A stretch of 64,000 nt of DNA from Ectobius pallidus. Taxonomy: Eukaryota; Arthropoda; Insecta; Blattodea; Ectobiidae. Where the stretch lies: assembly GCA_964059195.1 (NCBI GenBank), contig CAXKWD010000001.1:214652484-214716483 (forward strand). Reading direction: 5' to 3'. The notes under the pieces are model-generated. The model saw nothing but the letters and a program-made list of their open reading frames with translations. It made no database searches and was not told where the DNA came from. This document shows, in pieces, positions 1-11,639 of the stretch (its first letter is position 1; the number at the start of each line of letters is the position of its first letter). The position numbers were made by a program, and so were the translations under genes.

Positions 1-1440
1 GACAATGGTCCTATACAGTCTAAATAATGTACTTATACTACAATTATAATTCTATAACACTCACTGGCATAATTTTCTCCTTTCAATTAATATCATATCC
101 CATTAAAAGCCTTCTTTTACCTTCGGCGATCTAAAAATACTATGACATCTATTGAAATAAATCTTCTGGTACGATAGAAACTACATTTATGACAATGGGG
201 ATTTGAAATGGAATAACTCTAATGAAGATGGACAATGCAGTAAATTATCAGCAGAGGTAGCATGGGTTTGCAAATAATAAAAAAAAAAAAAAAACTAGAC
301 AGCAGGTAATTAGGGATGTCTGAATAGGAAATGGGACTCAATCAACACTAAATTAATAGCGTTGGCGTTTTATAACCTGGCAATTCTGATTCTGAATGAA
401 CCCATTGTTGAAAATTTGTCGTTGGATATGGGGAGGCTTTGACTCTCAGCTGTTGTGTGGGTAACTTCAGAAATATGTAGTGAATACACGCGTGGGGGGA
501 ATGTTGGTGCGAGGAGGGAAATTAGTAATAAATTGTCTTCCTTCAGGAACTGGACTGACCTTTCTTAAATGGCAACGCAGCAGTTTAATAAGCGCATGCG
601 TTATCACTAAAAAAATTCCTGTACGTATACGTATTCTTAATTTGGTTTCCGTACCTTTTGAATGAGATTCAAGTACGGCAACAGATTATGAATGTAAAAA
701 TTACTGGAAAAATAGAATACAAGATCACCTCAACAATTCGTAACAATTATAAATCTAGCCGTAATTCCTTATATGTCAACACAATAATTCTTCGTAGGCC
801 TATCATTATCTATTTGTCTTTATACCATGGGCATACAGTGTGGGGGGGTTCAGGGGGTTGAAACCTCCCCCCCGAAATGTCTGCAATATTTTTAAGATTA
901 TAACATCAAGTTAGGAAATAAAAAAAAATACTGGATTGGTTGTTACATATTTTACAATTTCGTAAACATCAAAGCATTATTTAAGATTTAACGTAATTTA
1001 TTTAAGATTTAAATTACAAAACGGCGTGGTGTTCAGGTTAATAACATGATCTACTTCTAATAAATAAAACTTATTTCGGAATCTCTCAGACGGTGGTCGC
1101 AAATATGTCATACGTGTTGGCTGAAAAGCGTTGTCCATTCCATCTCTTACATTGGCAGCCATGTGCGAAAAAATCAATAACCTCTTCTGCGCAAGTGCAT
1201 AGCCTACTAGGTGGCAGGAGAGTTCACGAACAGCTATAAAGCTCCCAAAATGGCTGCAGCGTACTTGTTAAAATTACTATTTCACAAATATTAACGCTTG
1301 TCTAAAAAAAATGTGTAGGTTATGATACACGTGCTAAAATGATTTTATTTTACTCGTAGGATTGCTTCATTCGCCCTTAGAGGCTCGTTCCAAAAACATA
1401 CCTACTCGAAGAATAAAATCACTTTTAACTCTTGTATCAT
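1..1440. other. Non-coding stretch, no gene seen
   Basis: No convincing coding signal; the short open frames at 480-861 lack family similarity. It contains an A-run near 275-294 and a G/C-run inverted repeat near 840-875 (ggggggg ... ccccccc) that resembles the terminus of a hAT-type MITE whose other end I could not find. TAGGCCTA occurs near 796 and TAGCCTA near 1201. Confidence 0.6.
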
Positions 1441-1447
1441 AAATATT

Positions 1448-1575
1448 TCAAGAACGTAGGTTCAAATCTCGCGGCAATCAAATTTGACATGCGTTTTTTC
1501 ATGGTTTCCCCAGTCGTAAAGCCAAATGCCGAATTGGTTATTTACATACTATGAATCATCCTCACCATTTCATTC
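1448..1575 (+). repeat. SINE-B fragment (tRNA B-box plus conserved tail)
   Basis: Starts with a B-box-like segment (ggttcaaatctcg) and continues into the tail shared with copies near 49690 and, on the minus strand, 30280 and 55540: a 'catggtttcccc' block, a 'gccaaatgccgaattgg' block and 'catcctcaccatt'. The A box half of the tRNA-like head is missing. Confidence 0.6.
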
Positions 1576-1675
1576 TGTATCATAACCATTTAAATTGATA
1601 TCAATTGAAATTTACGCCATTAAAATACACCGAAATAATTGACAAGCAATATTTCCATGGCCTACCCTACTCTAT

Positions 1676-1896
1676 AGACACAGATCCCGAACTCCTGACG
1701 TTGGAGTTTTTCAATTGCCCTAATCCTTCTGGTGACTCAGCCTCTAACAGAAATGAGTACCAGGAGCAATCCTGGGGGTAAAGGCGGCCGGTGCGTAAGG
1801 CTGATAACCGTACCACCTTCACGTGCCGAATGTCCAAAATCTTGGAGCCTCAACCTCCTGGAACACTAAGGGCCTCCACGGCCACTTTAATTTACT
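1676..1896 (+). repeat. SINE-A, 5'-truncated copy
   Basis: Matches the body of the complete SINE-A at 54185: 'cctaatccttctggtg', 'gagtaccaggagcaatcctg', 'taaaggcggccggtgcgtaa' and the closing 'cctcaacctcctgg' block. The tRNA-like head is absent. No TSD was recognised. Confidence 0.7.
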
Positions 1897-1954
1897 TTAC
1901 TCTACAAATTTTATGAATGACAAAGCTGTCAAGCTGATTTTATAAAACCAAATT

Positions 1955-2105
1955 CGACACCAACCTGGGGGTAAAGGCGGCCGGTGGGTAAGGCTGACAA
2001 CATTACCATCTTATGTGCAGAATATCGAAAAATCTGAGAGCCTCAATTTCCTGGAACCCTCTGGGCCTCCATGGCCTGTAATAGGGAACGCTTTACTTTT
2101 ACAAA
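1955..2105 (+). repeat. SINE-A, second truncated copy
   Basis: A second partial SINE-A in the same orientation, containing the ggcggccggtgggtaaggctg segment and the tail 'ctgggcctccatggcctgta'. It may be a separate insertion, or the product of a local duplication of the preceding copy. Confidence 0.65.
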
Positions 2106-2532
2106 TGGATAGAGAAGCCTTCAATAAAACGAGAATTGGACTGGTGATAATGTTGAATCCTTTCTTTTGGCATAAGAACCGTAAAATAAAAACAAATGCA
2201 TGTTGTAAGAAGTCCGAACAACCTTCCGGAAACAAAACTCTGAATTCCCTATCTAGATGTGGACTTGGGTGTTTTCTACACGGAGACATGAAGCAGGAAA
2301 ATGTGCACGCGGCCAGTATGCTAATATGAGATTCACATCGATTCCTGTTGAGGTTAGGATTCACCACGCATCAGTAATGACACATGTAATCGCTTTCCTA
2401 TAACAAAGTAATAACAGCTGAACGGGATATGACGTCATCTTCTGGAAACTAACATCTGTACTTACACTCTACAGTAGGGATGACCAACTACCCGAGTTTT
2501 GCTGTCGCAATACGGAAAGTAACAAAAAAATA

Positions 2533-2925
2533 AAATTAGGTAAACTGATGTAACAAAGTGCCAGAATACTTTTGTTTAATCAGTGATAATTGCAATTAAG
2601 ATATGCAGAAAATAAGTAATGTTTTAAAAATCGATTTCAGAGTTAAGCTCCAGATCGATTCATTACGGAAGAATAAAGGTCTAGTAGATGAGCATATGTG
2701 AAGGAATATTGGGTGGTGTTATTTGTCAAAGCTAACTTCAATGAAACATCTAAAGCCGTATATAGACAATGTAAAACAATATGTTGTCATGAGAACTGAT
2801 TTGCATTTGATAAATTCTGTCTAATATATTATCATACAATAGGCACTAAATTGGGCATTAGGCCTACTCCGGTACCGGTCAACCGATTTGGTCCAAAATC
2901 AATGTTTTTATAACATTTAAAAGTG
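2533..2925 (-). mobile_element. HLN-1 copy 1 (Helentron-like, truncated)
   Basis: Begins with the family's 3' hairpin (here attagg-taaa-ctgat, slightly decayed) and sub-terminal repeat aacaaagtgccag, then follows the consensus to the 'ccgatttggtccaaaatc' block, where it is lost. It carries a GGCCTA insertion at a TA (2861-2876) relative to sister copies. Confidence 0.7.
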
Positions 2926-3288
2926 AAAAAGAATCAGATAATTAAAATAATATTATTCAAGAGCTTTTGCGTAAGCTTACATCTTATATACAGGATGAAT
3001 GCGCCGCTTTGTTAATAATACCGCTGCAGACACGTGTGGGATTTCAAGTTACAGTTCACTTGTCCAAATAGTAAAGCATAGATGTTGTAGAAGGCATTGC
3101 TGGCAAACAACTTTCTCTTGCAAGATACAGGGAATCCATTTTAAGCGGAAACTTTTTAACAGCGTTGCCCCTGCTCACACTTTCCACGCTGTTGTGCTTG
3201 CAACGGCGGGGACCGTGTTCCGTTACTACCGGCAAATCAAGACTTTAACATAACATAGGCCTACATGTAGAGGTTTATTACTCACCAT

Positions 3289-3432
3289 TTATTTGAGATA
3301 CTGTTGAAAATGACCCCCGACAGCAGTAAGACATGCCTCACATCGTTTAAACAAATTATTTGCCACTTTCTGTAATTCCGCTTCGGTAATACACTGCACT
3401 GCGGCAATGCGGCAGTGATGCGAGGTTTCCTC
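3289..3432 (-). pseudogene. Transposase C-terminus relic (Tc1/IS630-like)
   Basis: An open 47-codon frame ends at a TAA (3291..3289). The end of the peptide, roughly ITEAELQKVANNLFKRCEAC followed by an xxAVGGHFQQYLK-type ending, has the layout seen at the C-terminus of Tc1/IS630 superfamily transposases: a helix with repeated basic residues, a cysteine pair, GGHF, and a leucine near the stop. No catalytic residues are present, no start codon is seen, and the upstream DDE region is missing. Assignment is by pattern only. Confidence 0.45.
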
Positions 3433-3437
3433 ATAAA

Positions 3438-3767
3438 ATGGACTCACTGTATAAGCGAGTTACTAATATGCACAACATTTTTAGTAGGAGGAGCGCAAAG
3501 AAGAATGCAGTAGAAGCCCTTAGGGTGTTTCGAAGGGTGGGAAACAAAGAAACTAGGTCAAAATATGTGGAACTGAGAAGAATGTATAAAGAAATTATCC
3601 AGCTTAAAAATCAGACAATTGTTAGTTCCGATCTAATAGCGCGAGCGATACTGTACAAAAAAGATCTGCACTCATATAAACGGCAACGTAGACTAGTTCA
3701 AGAAGCAAAGTTAAAAATCGTGTTTGGTAACCTATTGTCTAGCACAAGCAATAGAGAGAGACAATGA
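3438..3767 (+). CDS. Unassigned basic ORF, 109 aa
   Basis: Open from an ATG at 3438 to TGA at 3765. The product is very basic (many K/R), predicted to be helical, and contains RVFRRVGNKETRSKYVELRR and RRMYKEIIQLKN. This composition resembles the linker between the endonuclease and reverse transcriptase domains of non-LTR retrotransposons, but there is no diagnostic motif. It could also be a fragment of a host gene. Downstream sequence is purine-rich and noncoding. It starts 6 bp after the transposase relic on the other strand, so the two may belong to one composite element. I do not recognise it. Confidence 0.25.
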   Translation: MDSLYKRVTNMHNIFSRRSAKKNAVEALRVFRRVGNKETRSKYVELRRMYKEIIQLKNQTIVSSDLIARAILYKKDLHSYKRQRRLVQEAKLKIVFGNLLSSTSNRERQ

Positions 3768-4624
3768 TAGTGGACTGAGATGTGGGGTTGGATAAAGAGG
3801 GGAGAAACGTATAAGAAGAGGGAGAGGAGAAAAATAGGAAAAGGCGGACATACAACCTCTGTCAGAGTAATTGGACTTAAATAAAAACAAAGTTATCTTG
3901 AAAAGTGACATCTGACAGAGGAGGAAATAATCACAGAGAATATAAAACGGTTATGTATACGTGACAAAGAGAAGAGATTTCTGTTTGTGGACTCGGTGGA
4001 CATGGAAAGGCGGTAGTGGTGAAGAAGTCACCGGAGCGTGTTCTCAAATTGAAAATCGCTTTCGTTGTTATGGAGACGTGGATCCACTTCTGAATCCCAA
4101 GTACTCCCCACGATTTTAATATTGTCTTATGTTCTCTGTGTATTCTCCTATAGCTATATAGGCTAGACTGTAGTACAGGTATACAAAATTCTCGTTTTAA
4201 CCCATCCCTTTATACGGCAGTCTCCGAGACGGACTTTCTAAAAGCACAAAATTGGTATTAAAGTATCAGTATATTCAGTCAATGCCTACGCCACGTAATA
4301 AACTAAACTAAGCTTCGTTCGCAACATAACTGAAAAAACTAGGTCTACCATCCGACGCCGAACAGTTATAAAACTGTATAATCTCGAAAAATGACAGTTA
4401 ATGCTTAAATATATTGTATATAACGCATAAGTTTTAAAATTAATTGATTGGTACTTGTATATATTTTACAATTAAGAAATGTTTCTGCAGAATGTTAACG
4501 AACTCTATTAGCAATAAGGTATTACAATATCGTAGTGTAGTTTGAGATAATCCAGCAATTATGTTATATCCGTTTTTATAATATAATTAAATTGATATAA
4601 AAATCATCGTGCAAAAAATAGCGT
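3768..4624. other. No gene seen; purine-rich then AT-rich
   Basis: 3770-3870 is rich in GA/AG runs. The rest is AT-rich with no open frame of note. TAGGCTA occurs near 4159. Confidence 0.55.
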
Positions 4625-4752
4625 GCAATACTCGTGCCGTAAGCGCATAACGGATCTCGGAAAATTGAAAAAACCTGGCGCGAGCGCCTCGATTTTTCAA
4701 TCTCTTTCCTCGATCCGTATGCATCGCTTACGGCACTTGTATCGCAATATAC
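4625..4752. repeat. Snap-back inverted repeat (MITE-like)
   Basis: Two ~55-bp arms pair around a short centre: the left arm contains cgtgccgtaagcg and ggatctcggaaaattgaaaa, and the right arm contains the complement (ttttcaatctctttcctcga, cgcttacggcac). Small indels break the arms. No TSD could be defined. Confidence 0.65.
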
Positions 4753-5139
4753 TATTTACTCATGTGCCCACAAGTCGCGTATAATATGAACTACTGTCTG
4801 TAATAATGCCGGATTTGTTGGCAATATGAGGAAAGTTAAACGGTAAAGCTATGCGATGTGATGCATATACAGTTGTACGGTTTACACGTTGATAGTGAGG
4901 TTAACACTAATATGGAATGCTCGAAATTGGTTACCGGAACTCTAATTTCATATGAGGTATAGATATGTGTAATGTTATGGACAACTATCAGGTTATACCT
5001 GAGTAATGAGAAAACAGGACTAAATATACTGCTGCTCAATATAGCAGTTTCTGTCGTGTCTTTAGCTTAAATGGAATTCTACACAACATCTTTAAAAAGG
5101 AGAAAATATGATGTGAAACACTCACAAAACTATCTCTAC

Positions 5140-5375
5140 ATTTTTTGACAGAGAGAAGCTTCGAAAACTATTATTTCTCAGCTAATTTTGCTTCAAAAAC
5201 GTATTCTTTTTATTCGGCTTTATTTATACTCCTTTTAGCTACGAGGCCATATCAGGAGTTCAGGTTCTGTGTTTATACCAGTAGACCAAGCAACTGTTGA
5301 TAGTCAACTGTTGTTGGTGTATTTTACTGCAGTCAGTAAATTTCAACTGATATTAATTTAAATGAATAGGATTCG
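5140..5375 (+). repeat. Repeat X1, copy 1
   Basis: About 235 bp shared with 55265..55530: 'ccttttagcta/tcgaggc', 'atatcaggagttc', and the end 'tttcaactgatattaattta'. Function unknown; the second copy sits inside a pogo-type MITE. Confidence 0.6.
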
Positions 5376-5385
5376 CCCTCCCTTT

Positions 5386-5765
5386 TTTTCGAAGATGAAT
5401 ACAATGCAGAAGTATCATTCTATATGCAGAATTTTCCTTCAATATAATCTGTTCGGAAAAACTGAAAACATAACTTTTCCCCATGGCCACTTGAAATTGT
5501 ACTGTAGCATAGTGAGAAATTAAAGTGGACGGAGGTAGAAATGAGGAGACAGTCAACCATACAAGTTACGGCATCGCCTGCCAGTATTACATCGGCAACT
5601 TCTCTGGCAGCAGAGTACTGCGGGAAGTCTAACGTAACTCGGCAGGCGCTCCGTTCAACAGGACAATCTCAAACGACAAAAATGATGTATTTAAACACAC
5701 AACCATATCAACATTCCAATCGTTTTACTTTCTATACATGTACCATAGGTACCATGGTAATGATA
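5386..5765 (+). repeat. Local direct duplication, unit 1
   Basis: Nearly the same sequence as 6247..6601. Both contain the open frame starting MRRQ-x-TIQVTASPA (5541 and 6390), but the second has an 11-bp deletion that changes the frame, so coding use is doubtful. This unit gives the uninterrupted sequence 'gtaatgataataa' into which the hAT MITE inserted in unit 2. Confidence 0.75.
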
Positions 5766-5807
5766 ATAAGAGAAAATGTTTGTCTGTCTGTGCGCGATTA
5801 TCTATAA

Positions 5808-6003
5808 AAAAAATACTGGGCACGGAGTCCTCCGGGAGAGACTTTTAAGCTGGGTAGATTTACGGCACGTAAAATAACTCCAAGCCTAAATTAGAGTCTT
5901 TGGACAAAATTCCTCGGCCCTTTCAAGTTCAAGTAATACCTTAGTTACGGGGGGGGGGGGGTTGTGAGGCGATAGGCTTACCACCTGTCACTCTGCCCTC
6001 TAT
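5808..6003 (+). repeat. SINE-C body fragment
   Basis: Matches the reverse complement of 15118..15504: 'ggagtcctccgggag', 'gatttacggcacgtaaa', 'ctcggccctttca', 'gtaataccttagtt' and 'gataggcttaccacctgtc'. A G-run of about 13 replaces 'cctgaggggg'. Lacks the tRNA-like head. Confidence 0.7.
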
Positions 6004-6220
6004 CGTGAAATAAGCGTAACAAAATTTTAAAAGGCAACAGTAACCTCTACCGGTCCTATGCTTCACCACTGTGGAAGCAATATCAAATAGGATAATGATA
6101 TTGAGGTTACGTCTCTTTCATCTTTATAACCAAATTTCGATAACGATTGAGTAAAACAAATCTGTGTTTCATACTCTTATACGATATTGGTCAAAATCGA
6201 AAAAAAATACACATCTGGCA

Positions 6221-6246
6221 TTCTTTCTTTCTTTCTTTCTTTCTTT
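6221..6246 (+). repeat. (CTTT)n microsatellite
   Basis: Six consecutive cttt units at the left edge of the second duplication unit. Confidence 0.9.
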
Positions 6247-6601
6247 CGAAGATGAATACAATGTATTAGTATCATTCTATATGCAGAATTTTCCTTCCAT
6301 ATGATCTGTTCGGAAAAACTGGAAACAACTATTCTCCACTTGAAATTGTACTGTAGGGTAATGAGAAATTAAAGTGGACGGAGGTAGAAATGAGGCGACA
6401 GTACACCATTCAAGTTACGGCATCGCCTGCCGGTATTACGGCGACCACTTCTCTGACACCAGAGTATTGCGGGAAGTCGTCAGGCGCTCCGTTCAACAGG
6501 ACAACCTCAAACGACAGAAATGATGTATTTAAACATACAACCATATCAACATGCAAATCTTGTTGCTTTCTATACCATACTATAGGTACCATAGTAATGA
6601 T
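6247..6601 (+). repeat. Local direct duplication, unit 2
   Basis: Second copy of 5386..5765, ending at the TSD of the hAT MITE. The unit continues after the MITE as 'catgataataaaatg', which matches the intact unit. Confidence 0.75.
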
Positions 6602-7260
6602 CAGGGCCCGGATTCTAATGACATGTCATCTTTTTATTGATGCTGCATAGCATTGCCAACTTGTAGATACATCCTAATCATGACCTCTAGATTATAAAAA
6701 TGCATTATTAGGTCATTTTTTGTCATTTTATGCATTTTTATATATTTAGGGAATTTATTTCAATTTTACGTCATTATTTTGTCATTTTCTTGTCATTTGC
6801 TTCCTTGTATAGTCATTTTCATGCATTTACATTGAGTATATTAACTTTTAGACCTTCAATAATCTCCGTATGCTGACAGTAATTTACTGTAATTCTGAAT
6901 AAGCTAGGATTTACAAGTTTTTTTTTTCATACGGGTAATATTTAAATAAATTACTTGGTTACCATAATGCAACATTTCTGTAGGATCTACTTTAAAACAA
7001 CTTTCTTACTTTTCTTCTCAAATACTCCAATCAAGAACAAAGAACATACTTCTTAGACCTACAACATCCTTTCTGCATTTACAGTTTTTTTCAATTATGT
7101 ACAAATTAGTCTCAACTTTGTGTGTACAATAATATATTTTTATAAATAAATATCAGTTTTAGGTCATCCTTTATAATTTTTAAGTAATTTTCTTTAAAAT
7201 TTAAGGTCATTTTATAGGTCATTATCGAAACAATATTAGGTCATCAGAATCCGGGCCCTG
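6602..7260 (+). mobile_element. hAT-type MITE, family K, copy 1
   Basis: 659 bp bounded by TIRs CAGGGCCCGGATTCTAATGA and the reverse complement of GTCATCAGAATCCGGGCCCTG. Flanked by gtaatgat / ctcatgat, an 8-bp TSD with 6 of 8 matches. The sister duplication at 5755 shows the empty site. The interior has repeated 'gtcatttt' motifs and no coding capacity. Confidence 0.88.
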
Positions 7261-7497
7261 CTCATGATAATAAAATGTAAAGAGCGTACGAAAGCGTGCG
7301 CGTGTCCTGACTAACTGAATGCGGGTTCACTGAATTATTGAAATGTATGTTGCCCATTAAACCATTAAGCAGAGTTAAATCACTTGGAAGTGTATTAATT
7401 AAGGTAACTACGTCATCGATAACACAGTGCACAGCCAGAGGCGGCAATGCCATCCCTCACTGCGCCAAGTAATAGCTCTCATCACAAATAATTACTA

Positions 7498-7513
7498 TAA
7501 TAATAATAATAAT
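7498..7513 (+). repeat. (TAA)n microsatellite
   Basis: About five units, abutting the hairpin end of HLN-1 copy 2. Confidence 0.85.
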
Positions 7514-8090
7514 AAAATCAGGTAAACTGATATAACAAAGTGCCAGTATGTTCTTGTTGAAACAATTATAGCCTAATTGCAATTATGATATGCAGAAAAT
7601 AAGTTTTTATAATCAGATTAAAATCGACCAGCGTCAGCAGAACTACAGATTTGTGATACCAAGTTTCATGAAAATCCGATAAAGCATATTTGAGTTATGG
7701 GGCCTTTTGTTATATAATACCATAAAAATGCACTAAATTGGGCATTATTCCGGTACCGGCCAACCGATTTGGTACAATATCAATAGACGTCTTCCCATGG
7801 ACATTATAAATGTGTACACCAAGTTTCATGAAAATCTGATAAAGCGTACTTGAGTTAAGGCGCTTTTAAATAAAAACACTAAATTGGGTTTGACGCCGGT
7901 ACCGCTGGACCGATTTGGTTCAATATCAATAGGGTTCTTCCCATGGACATTATAAATGCGTATACCAAGTTTCATGAAAATCCGATAAAGCGTATTTGAG
8001 TTATGGCGCGTACAGGCACACGGATAGACAGACAGACATTTTTCCGTCCCCACACACAATCTCATAAAGTACCATACTGGACTTAATAAC
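7514..8090 (-). mobile_element. HLN-1 copy 2 with internal tandem units
   Basis: On the minus strand the element starts with the sub-terminal repeat 'aagtccagtatgg' (8090 side, one base missing) and ends with 'ctggcactttgtta', the hairpin ATCAG-TTTAC-CTGAT, then TTTTATT (7514 side). Two full internal ~145-bp units (starting near 7729 and 7876) plus one partial contain 'ccaagtttcatgaaaatc' and 'cgtatttgagtta'. A GCCTA insertion at TA occurs at 7569. Confidence 0.78.
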
Positions 8091-8095
8091 AATGA

Positions 8096-8190
8096 CAATA
8101 ATAATTGACGAATCAAAATTTTCCATACAGTCCTACAGACCCTGGGTGCTCTTAGGGTTCCAGAAGGTTGAACCGCTAGATTTTTAGATC
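8096..8190 (-). repeat. SINE-A tail fragment
   Basis: Reverse complement of the SINE-A end ('ggttcaaccttctggaaccc ... cagggtctgtagga'). Confidence 0.5.
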
Positions 8191-8223
8191 GGCACATTAA
8201 GTTGGATGTCTTTCGCGTTTATA

Positions 8224-8471
8224 CGAGGGTGGATCGAAAAGTAACGCACAATAATTTTTCGTACAAAAAGTTTAACAGCTACAATTACAAACAAATGCAC
8301 ACACGAAGGGACATCTTTTGTCTATTTTTCTACATAGTTGCCAAGTTTCTCAACACCTTTTCTCCCATCGTGATACCAGTTTCAAAATACCATGTTCATA
8401 GAAGTCCGTTCGGTTGGCGTATAGCCATCTGCGGACTACTGTTTTCACTTCTGTATCTGACGCGAAACATA
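8224..8471 (-). pseudogene. Mariner transposase C-terminal relic and 3' TIR
   Basis: The plus-strand left edge reads TA then cgagggtggatcgaaaagta, a mariner-type TIR next to TA. Minus-strand translation gives SDTEVKTVVRRWLYANRTDF followed by YEHGILKLVSRWEKRC, the usual C-terminal layout of mariner transposases (xxxWLxxQxxxFYxxGIxKLVxRWxKC). Stop codons interrupt what follows. The catalytic domain and other TIR are absent. Confidence 0.75.
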
Positions 8472-9695
8472 TGTTTTCACAATTAAATAATAATGGATGC
8501 GGAATGGAAGTCAACATCTAACTGAGCTTGTCGCACTATCGTGAAAATATACGCTGGTGCGATTAACCAATGAAACGACAGGGCACAGTTAGTCAAGGCA
8601 AGTCTGTTATTTACTTTTGTTCCGTACACATCTTGGATCAAGTATAGATATGAAGGGCCTAATTCCATAAAGGCGTAAGGCACAAGGACATAGTTTCGAG
8701 AAATCTTGATTTTTTAAACAATGTTACCACTCACAAGTAGGTGGTTTAATGTTTAATTTTAAAAAATAAATTTTTGCAGGGCAAATTTGCAAGGTAGAGT
8801 GTATTGGGATTTTTTACAACTACAGGTAGCTATTTAACCAAAAACTGAAGTACCTTTACAGTAGCAAAATCTTTTTACTTTATATCATATTATTTGTTTT
8901 TACTTTATTTTAGTAAAAACCTGTATTATACAGTGACACTTGGATGTTTGCCAATGCATACCAATATTTTGAATGAAATTACACTTCAGAAATGCAAGTT
9001 CAGTTTTTATAAACATCAGCTTGGAAGGTAGCATTGCGGAAAATAAAAACAGTTGGTAAACACACCCCAATAAAAAAAAATAGGAAGTGTGTCTTACGCC
9101 TGTATGGAACTGTTATGGAGTAGAATGAATGTGCAGTCTCACAGGTCCTTTCTTATAACTGAGCAGAGATTTAAGGCACAAGTACAAAAGTTCACTGAGT
9201 ATTTAAAAGATATGAGAAGGCATAAATGTTAAAAACTAAAAATTAAATATTTGTGCTTTATGCCCTTATGGAACTAGACCCTTCATATATAATACAGATA
9301 ATTAACATTATAATGGCTATGATGAAATCTATGTATTTGTAAAAAACAGTAACCTGGAGCAATGCTGTGTCAGTGAGAGTGCAGAGGGGCGTTGGAACGC
9401 AAAACATACGAATGGGAGGAAAGGAAAGAGAAAGAAAACACGCCGTGTTTGTGAACACGCCATGGAGTATGCAAAACGACATTTAACATACAACTGATTC
9501 CAGCATCGCTTTTATCAAAATATTTTAACAGTCCTCTCCATATGCCAGTGCGAGATTGCTGCCCCATAACGATGCGAATTTTTGCAAATGGCAGTTCACA
9601 ACTTTAAAAAAGTGGTTAAAATACGTTGCACAAACTTTCTCACATACAAGCTTACTGAACTTCAGTATAAGTATTTTTTAAAAATATAATATAAT
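8472..9695. other. No gene seen
   Basis: AT-rich unique-looking sequence. Short open frames at 9258-9567 have no recognisable similarity. Confidence 0.5.
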
Positions 9696-9699
9696 TTAA

Positions 9700-10075
9700 C
9701 GAAAAAGAAAATTTCAAAAAAACAAAAAAGAGATTAAAAAAACTTATACTGAAGATATTTCAAAGATCCTACATAATGTTGTTCACATGATATTAACAAA
9801 CACAGAAAAATAATCACTCAGAAATATCGATATTTGTGGTAGTTATCAGGGAAACGGCTGTTCAGTGCATGAAACGTGGCAGCCATTTTGAAACGATAAC
9901 TACCCGTCACTGCAACAGTTTGATTAATTTGGAAAAAAATATGTAATTGTAGAAATAGTCATTAAACAGTATGTCAGATTGCAAGACTGTAAAGCAATAA
10001 TTCATTGCTGAGGGAAAAAAAAATGAAATTCAATATTTCTCACCAATGAATTTCATCGAAAGCTGTATGTCCACC
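9700..10075 (+). repeat. Repeat X2, copy 1
   Basis: About 370 bp shared with 49985..50345: 'atgttgttcacatgatatt', 'aataatcactcagaaatat', 'tatcagggaaacggc', 'gcagccattttg', 'caattcattgctgagg'. Class unknown; no TIRs or coding capacity seen. Confidence 0.65.
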
Positions 10076-10633
10076 CTTAAACACACATAAATGCCGACTG
10101 GAATCGAATCGCGATCTTGGGAAAGAAAGCTAGTGCTTACCAACTGCTCTATCCTGTTTGAATGTTAAAATATTGTAAATTTCTGCCATCTTCTTCCAAA
10201 GGCGAGTGAGATTGCTTTCCCGAAAATCCCCGTAGTAATGAATACTGTAGCTTTTAAAACGACAGTTGATAAATTAAAACCTCTAGCACAATCAAGTGGT
10301 ATCTGAAGGGAAAAGATTTCAATTTACACCAAATTTTAGAACAAATGTCACGTAAATTAATTTTTATAATTACTTTTCACACATTTCTAAGCTATTAATT
10401 AATTTAAACCAACTCTGAATAGGAAAACAATTTGAAATATTACGAAGAATTAAGTAAAATAATGGATCTGCGGAAACTGTTACGATTTAAGATTACAACA
10501 TTTCACATGGAAATGCGTTCAAGTATAAAAAAAAAAACTATATTCATGTCGAAAATTGTACGGCCTTATTAATTACTGAGTAGATATAATTGAAATCAAT
10601 AATACAGGATGACCAAAAACTCTTTCAACATTA
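10076..10633. other. No gene seen
   Basis: Includes a tRNA-like scrap near 10085-10150 ('gaatcgaatcgcgatcttgg ... accaactgctctatcc'), reminiscent of a reversed SINE head, otherwise AT-rich. Confidence 0.45.
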
Positions 10634-10641
10634 CAAATGAT

Positions 10642-11036
10642 TAGGGATGGGTCGATACCAGATTTTCTCGATACTCGATACCGATACATGATTTTTTCCT
10701 CGATGCTCGATACCTTCAACATTTCCAGTTTCAATAAAATATAGGTACATTAAAAATTAAAATTTGAGAGAACTGTGTAATACAACTAAATTAAGTCTGC
10801 ATATTTAATGAGACAAAATTTAATATCATCAGTAGCCTATAATTATTTTTAAAATATACATTTAAACTAAAATTAGTTTTTTAAACAGTCCACTTACAAG
10901 TTTATGTTAAAAATACTAGCATTCTCACTTAATTGCAGAATTACAAAAGTATCGAAAAAGTATCGAGCGAGTTTTCTGAAATATCGTTCGATGCCGATAC
11001 CATGCAAGTATCGAGAGTATCGAGGACCCATCCCTA
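10642..11036 (+). mobile_element. hAT-type MITE with 8-bp TSD
   Basis: 395 bp. Ends TAGGGATGGGTCGATACC and the inverted gtatcgaggacccatcccta. Perfect 8-bp TSD caaatgat (10634-10641 and 11037-11044). Both sub-termini carry repeated 'tcgatac' motifs, which may be transposase-binding sites. Confidence 0.93.
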
Positions 11037-11062
11037 CAAATGATTATTGCAACAAAACATTA

Positions 11063-11602
11063 TACAGGGTGTTAATGAATAACACCGAAATATTTTACAT
11101 GTGTATAGAGGGGACATAGACAAGCAACGTTTATTAGGAGACTTTAGATTTATGGATTCAATTTTTCCTGTTAGGCCTACAGCATAAAATCTCCCAGGAC
11201 ATGATCGCCACTGACTTCTAACATTTGAAAAAAAAAATGCAAAACAAAGGAACTGCGTTGTTAACACTGGAGTTATGAATAATAAACTAATACAGTGGTG
11301 GCCAGTCATGTGAATAGTTTGAAAATTTTGCAGATTACGAAAACACTAAATTATGATATAGCTACAGATGAATGATGAAGAATTGGGTTTTTATCGATCA
11401 TTATGAAGGCTTGAAGCCAATTTAATGAAAATATTAACCCTATTTCGCTTCATTATTGACTTATCAGCACCAAACTGTAATGACTTTAGCATAGGCCTAC
11501 TCATTTTACTTCATAGAGCAGAAATCTCATTATAAAAGTTGCTTCTCTGTCCTCTCTATACACAGGTAAAATATTTCGGTGTTATTAATTAACACCCGTG
11601 TA
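11063..11602 (+). mobile_element. TIR element with TA ends (Tc1/mariner-type MITE)
   Basis: Inverted ends of about 55 bp: TACAGGGTGTTAATGAATAA on the left, and at the right the complement ending ttaattaacacccgtgta, both continuing through 'caccgaaatattttac' and 'tatagagaggaca'. Probable TA target. No coding capacity. Confidence 0.75.
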
Positions 11603-11639
11603 TACAGTTATTCTAAATCCACATGACTAACTCATTCAC

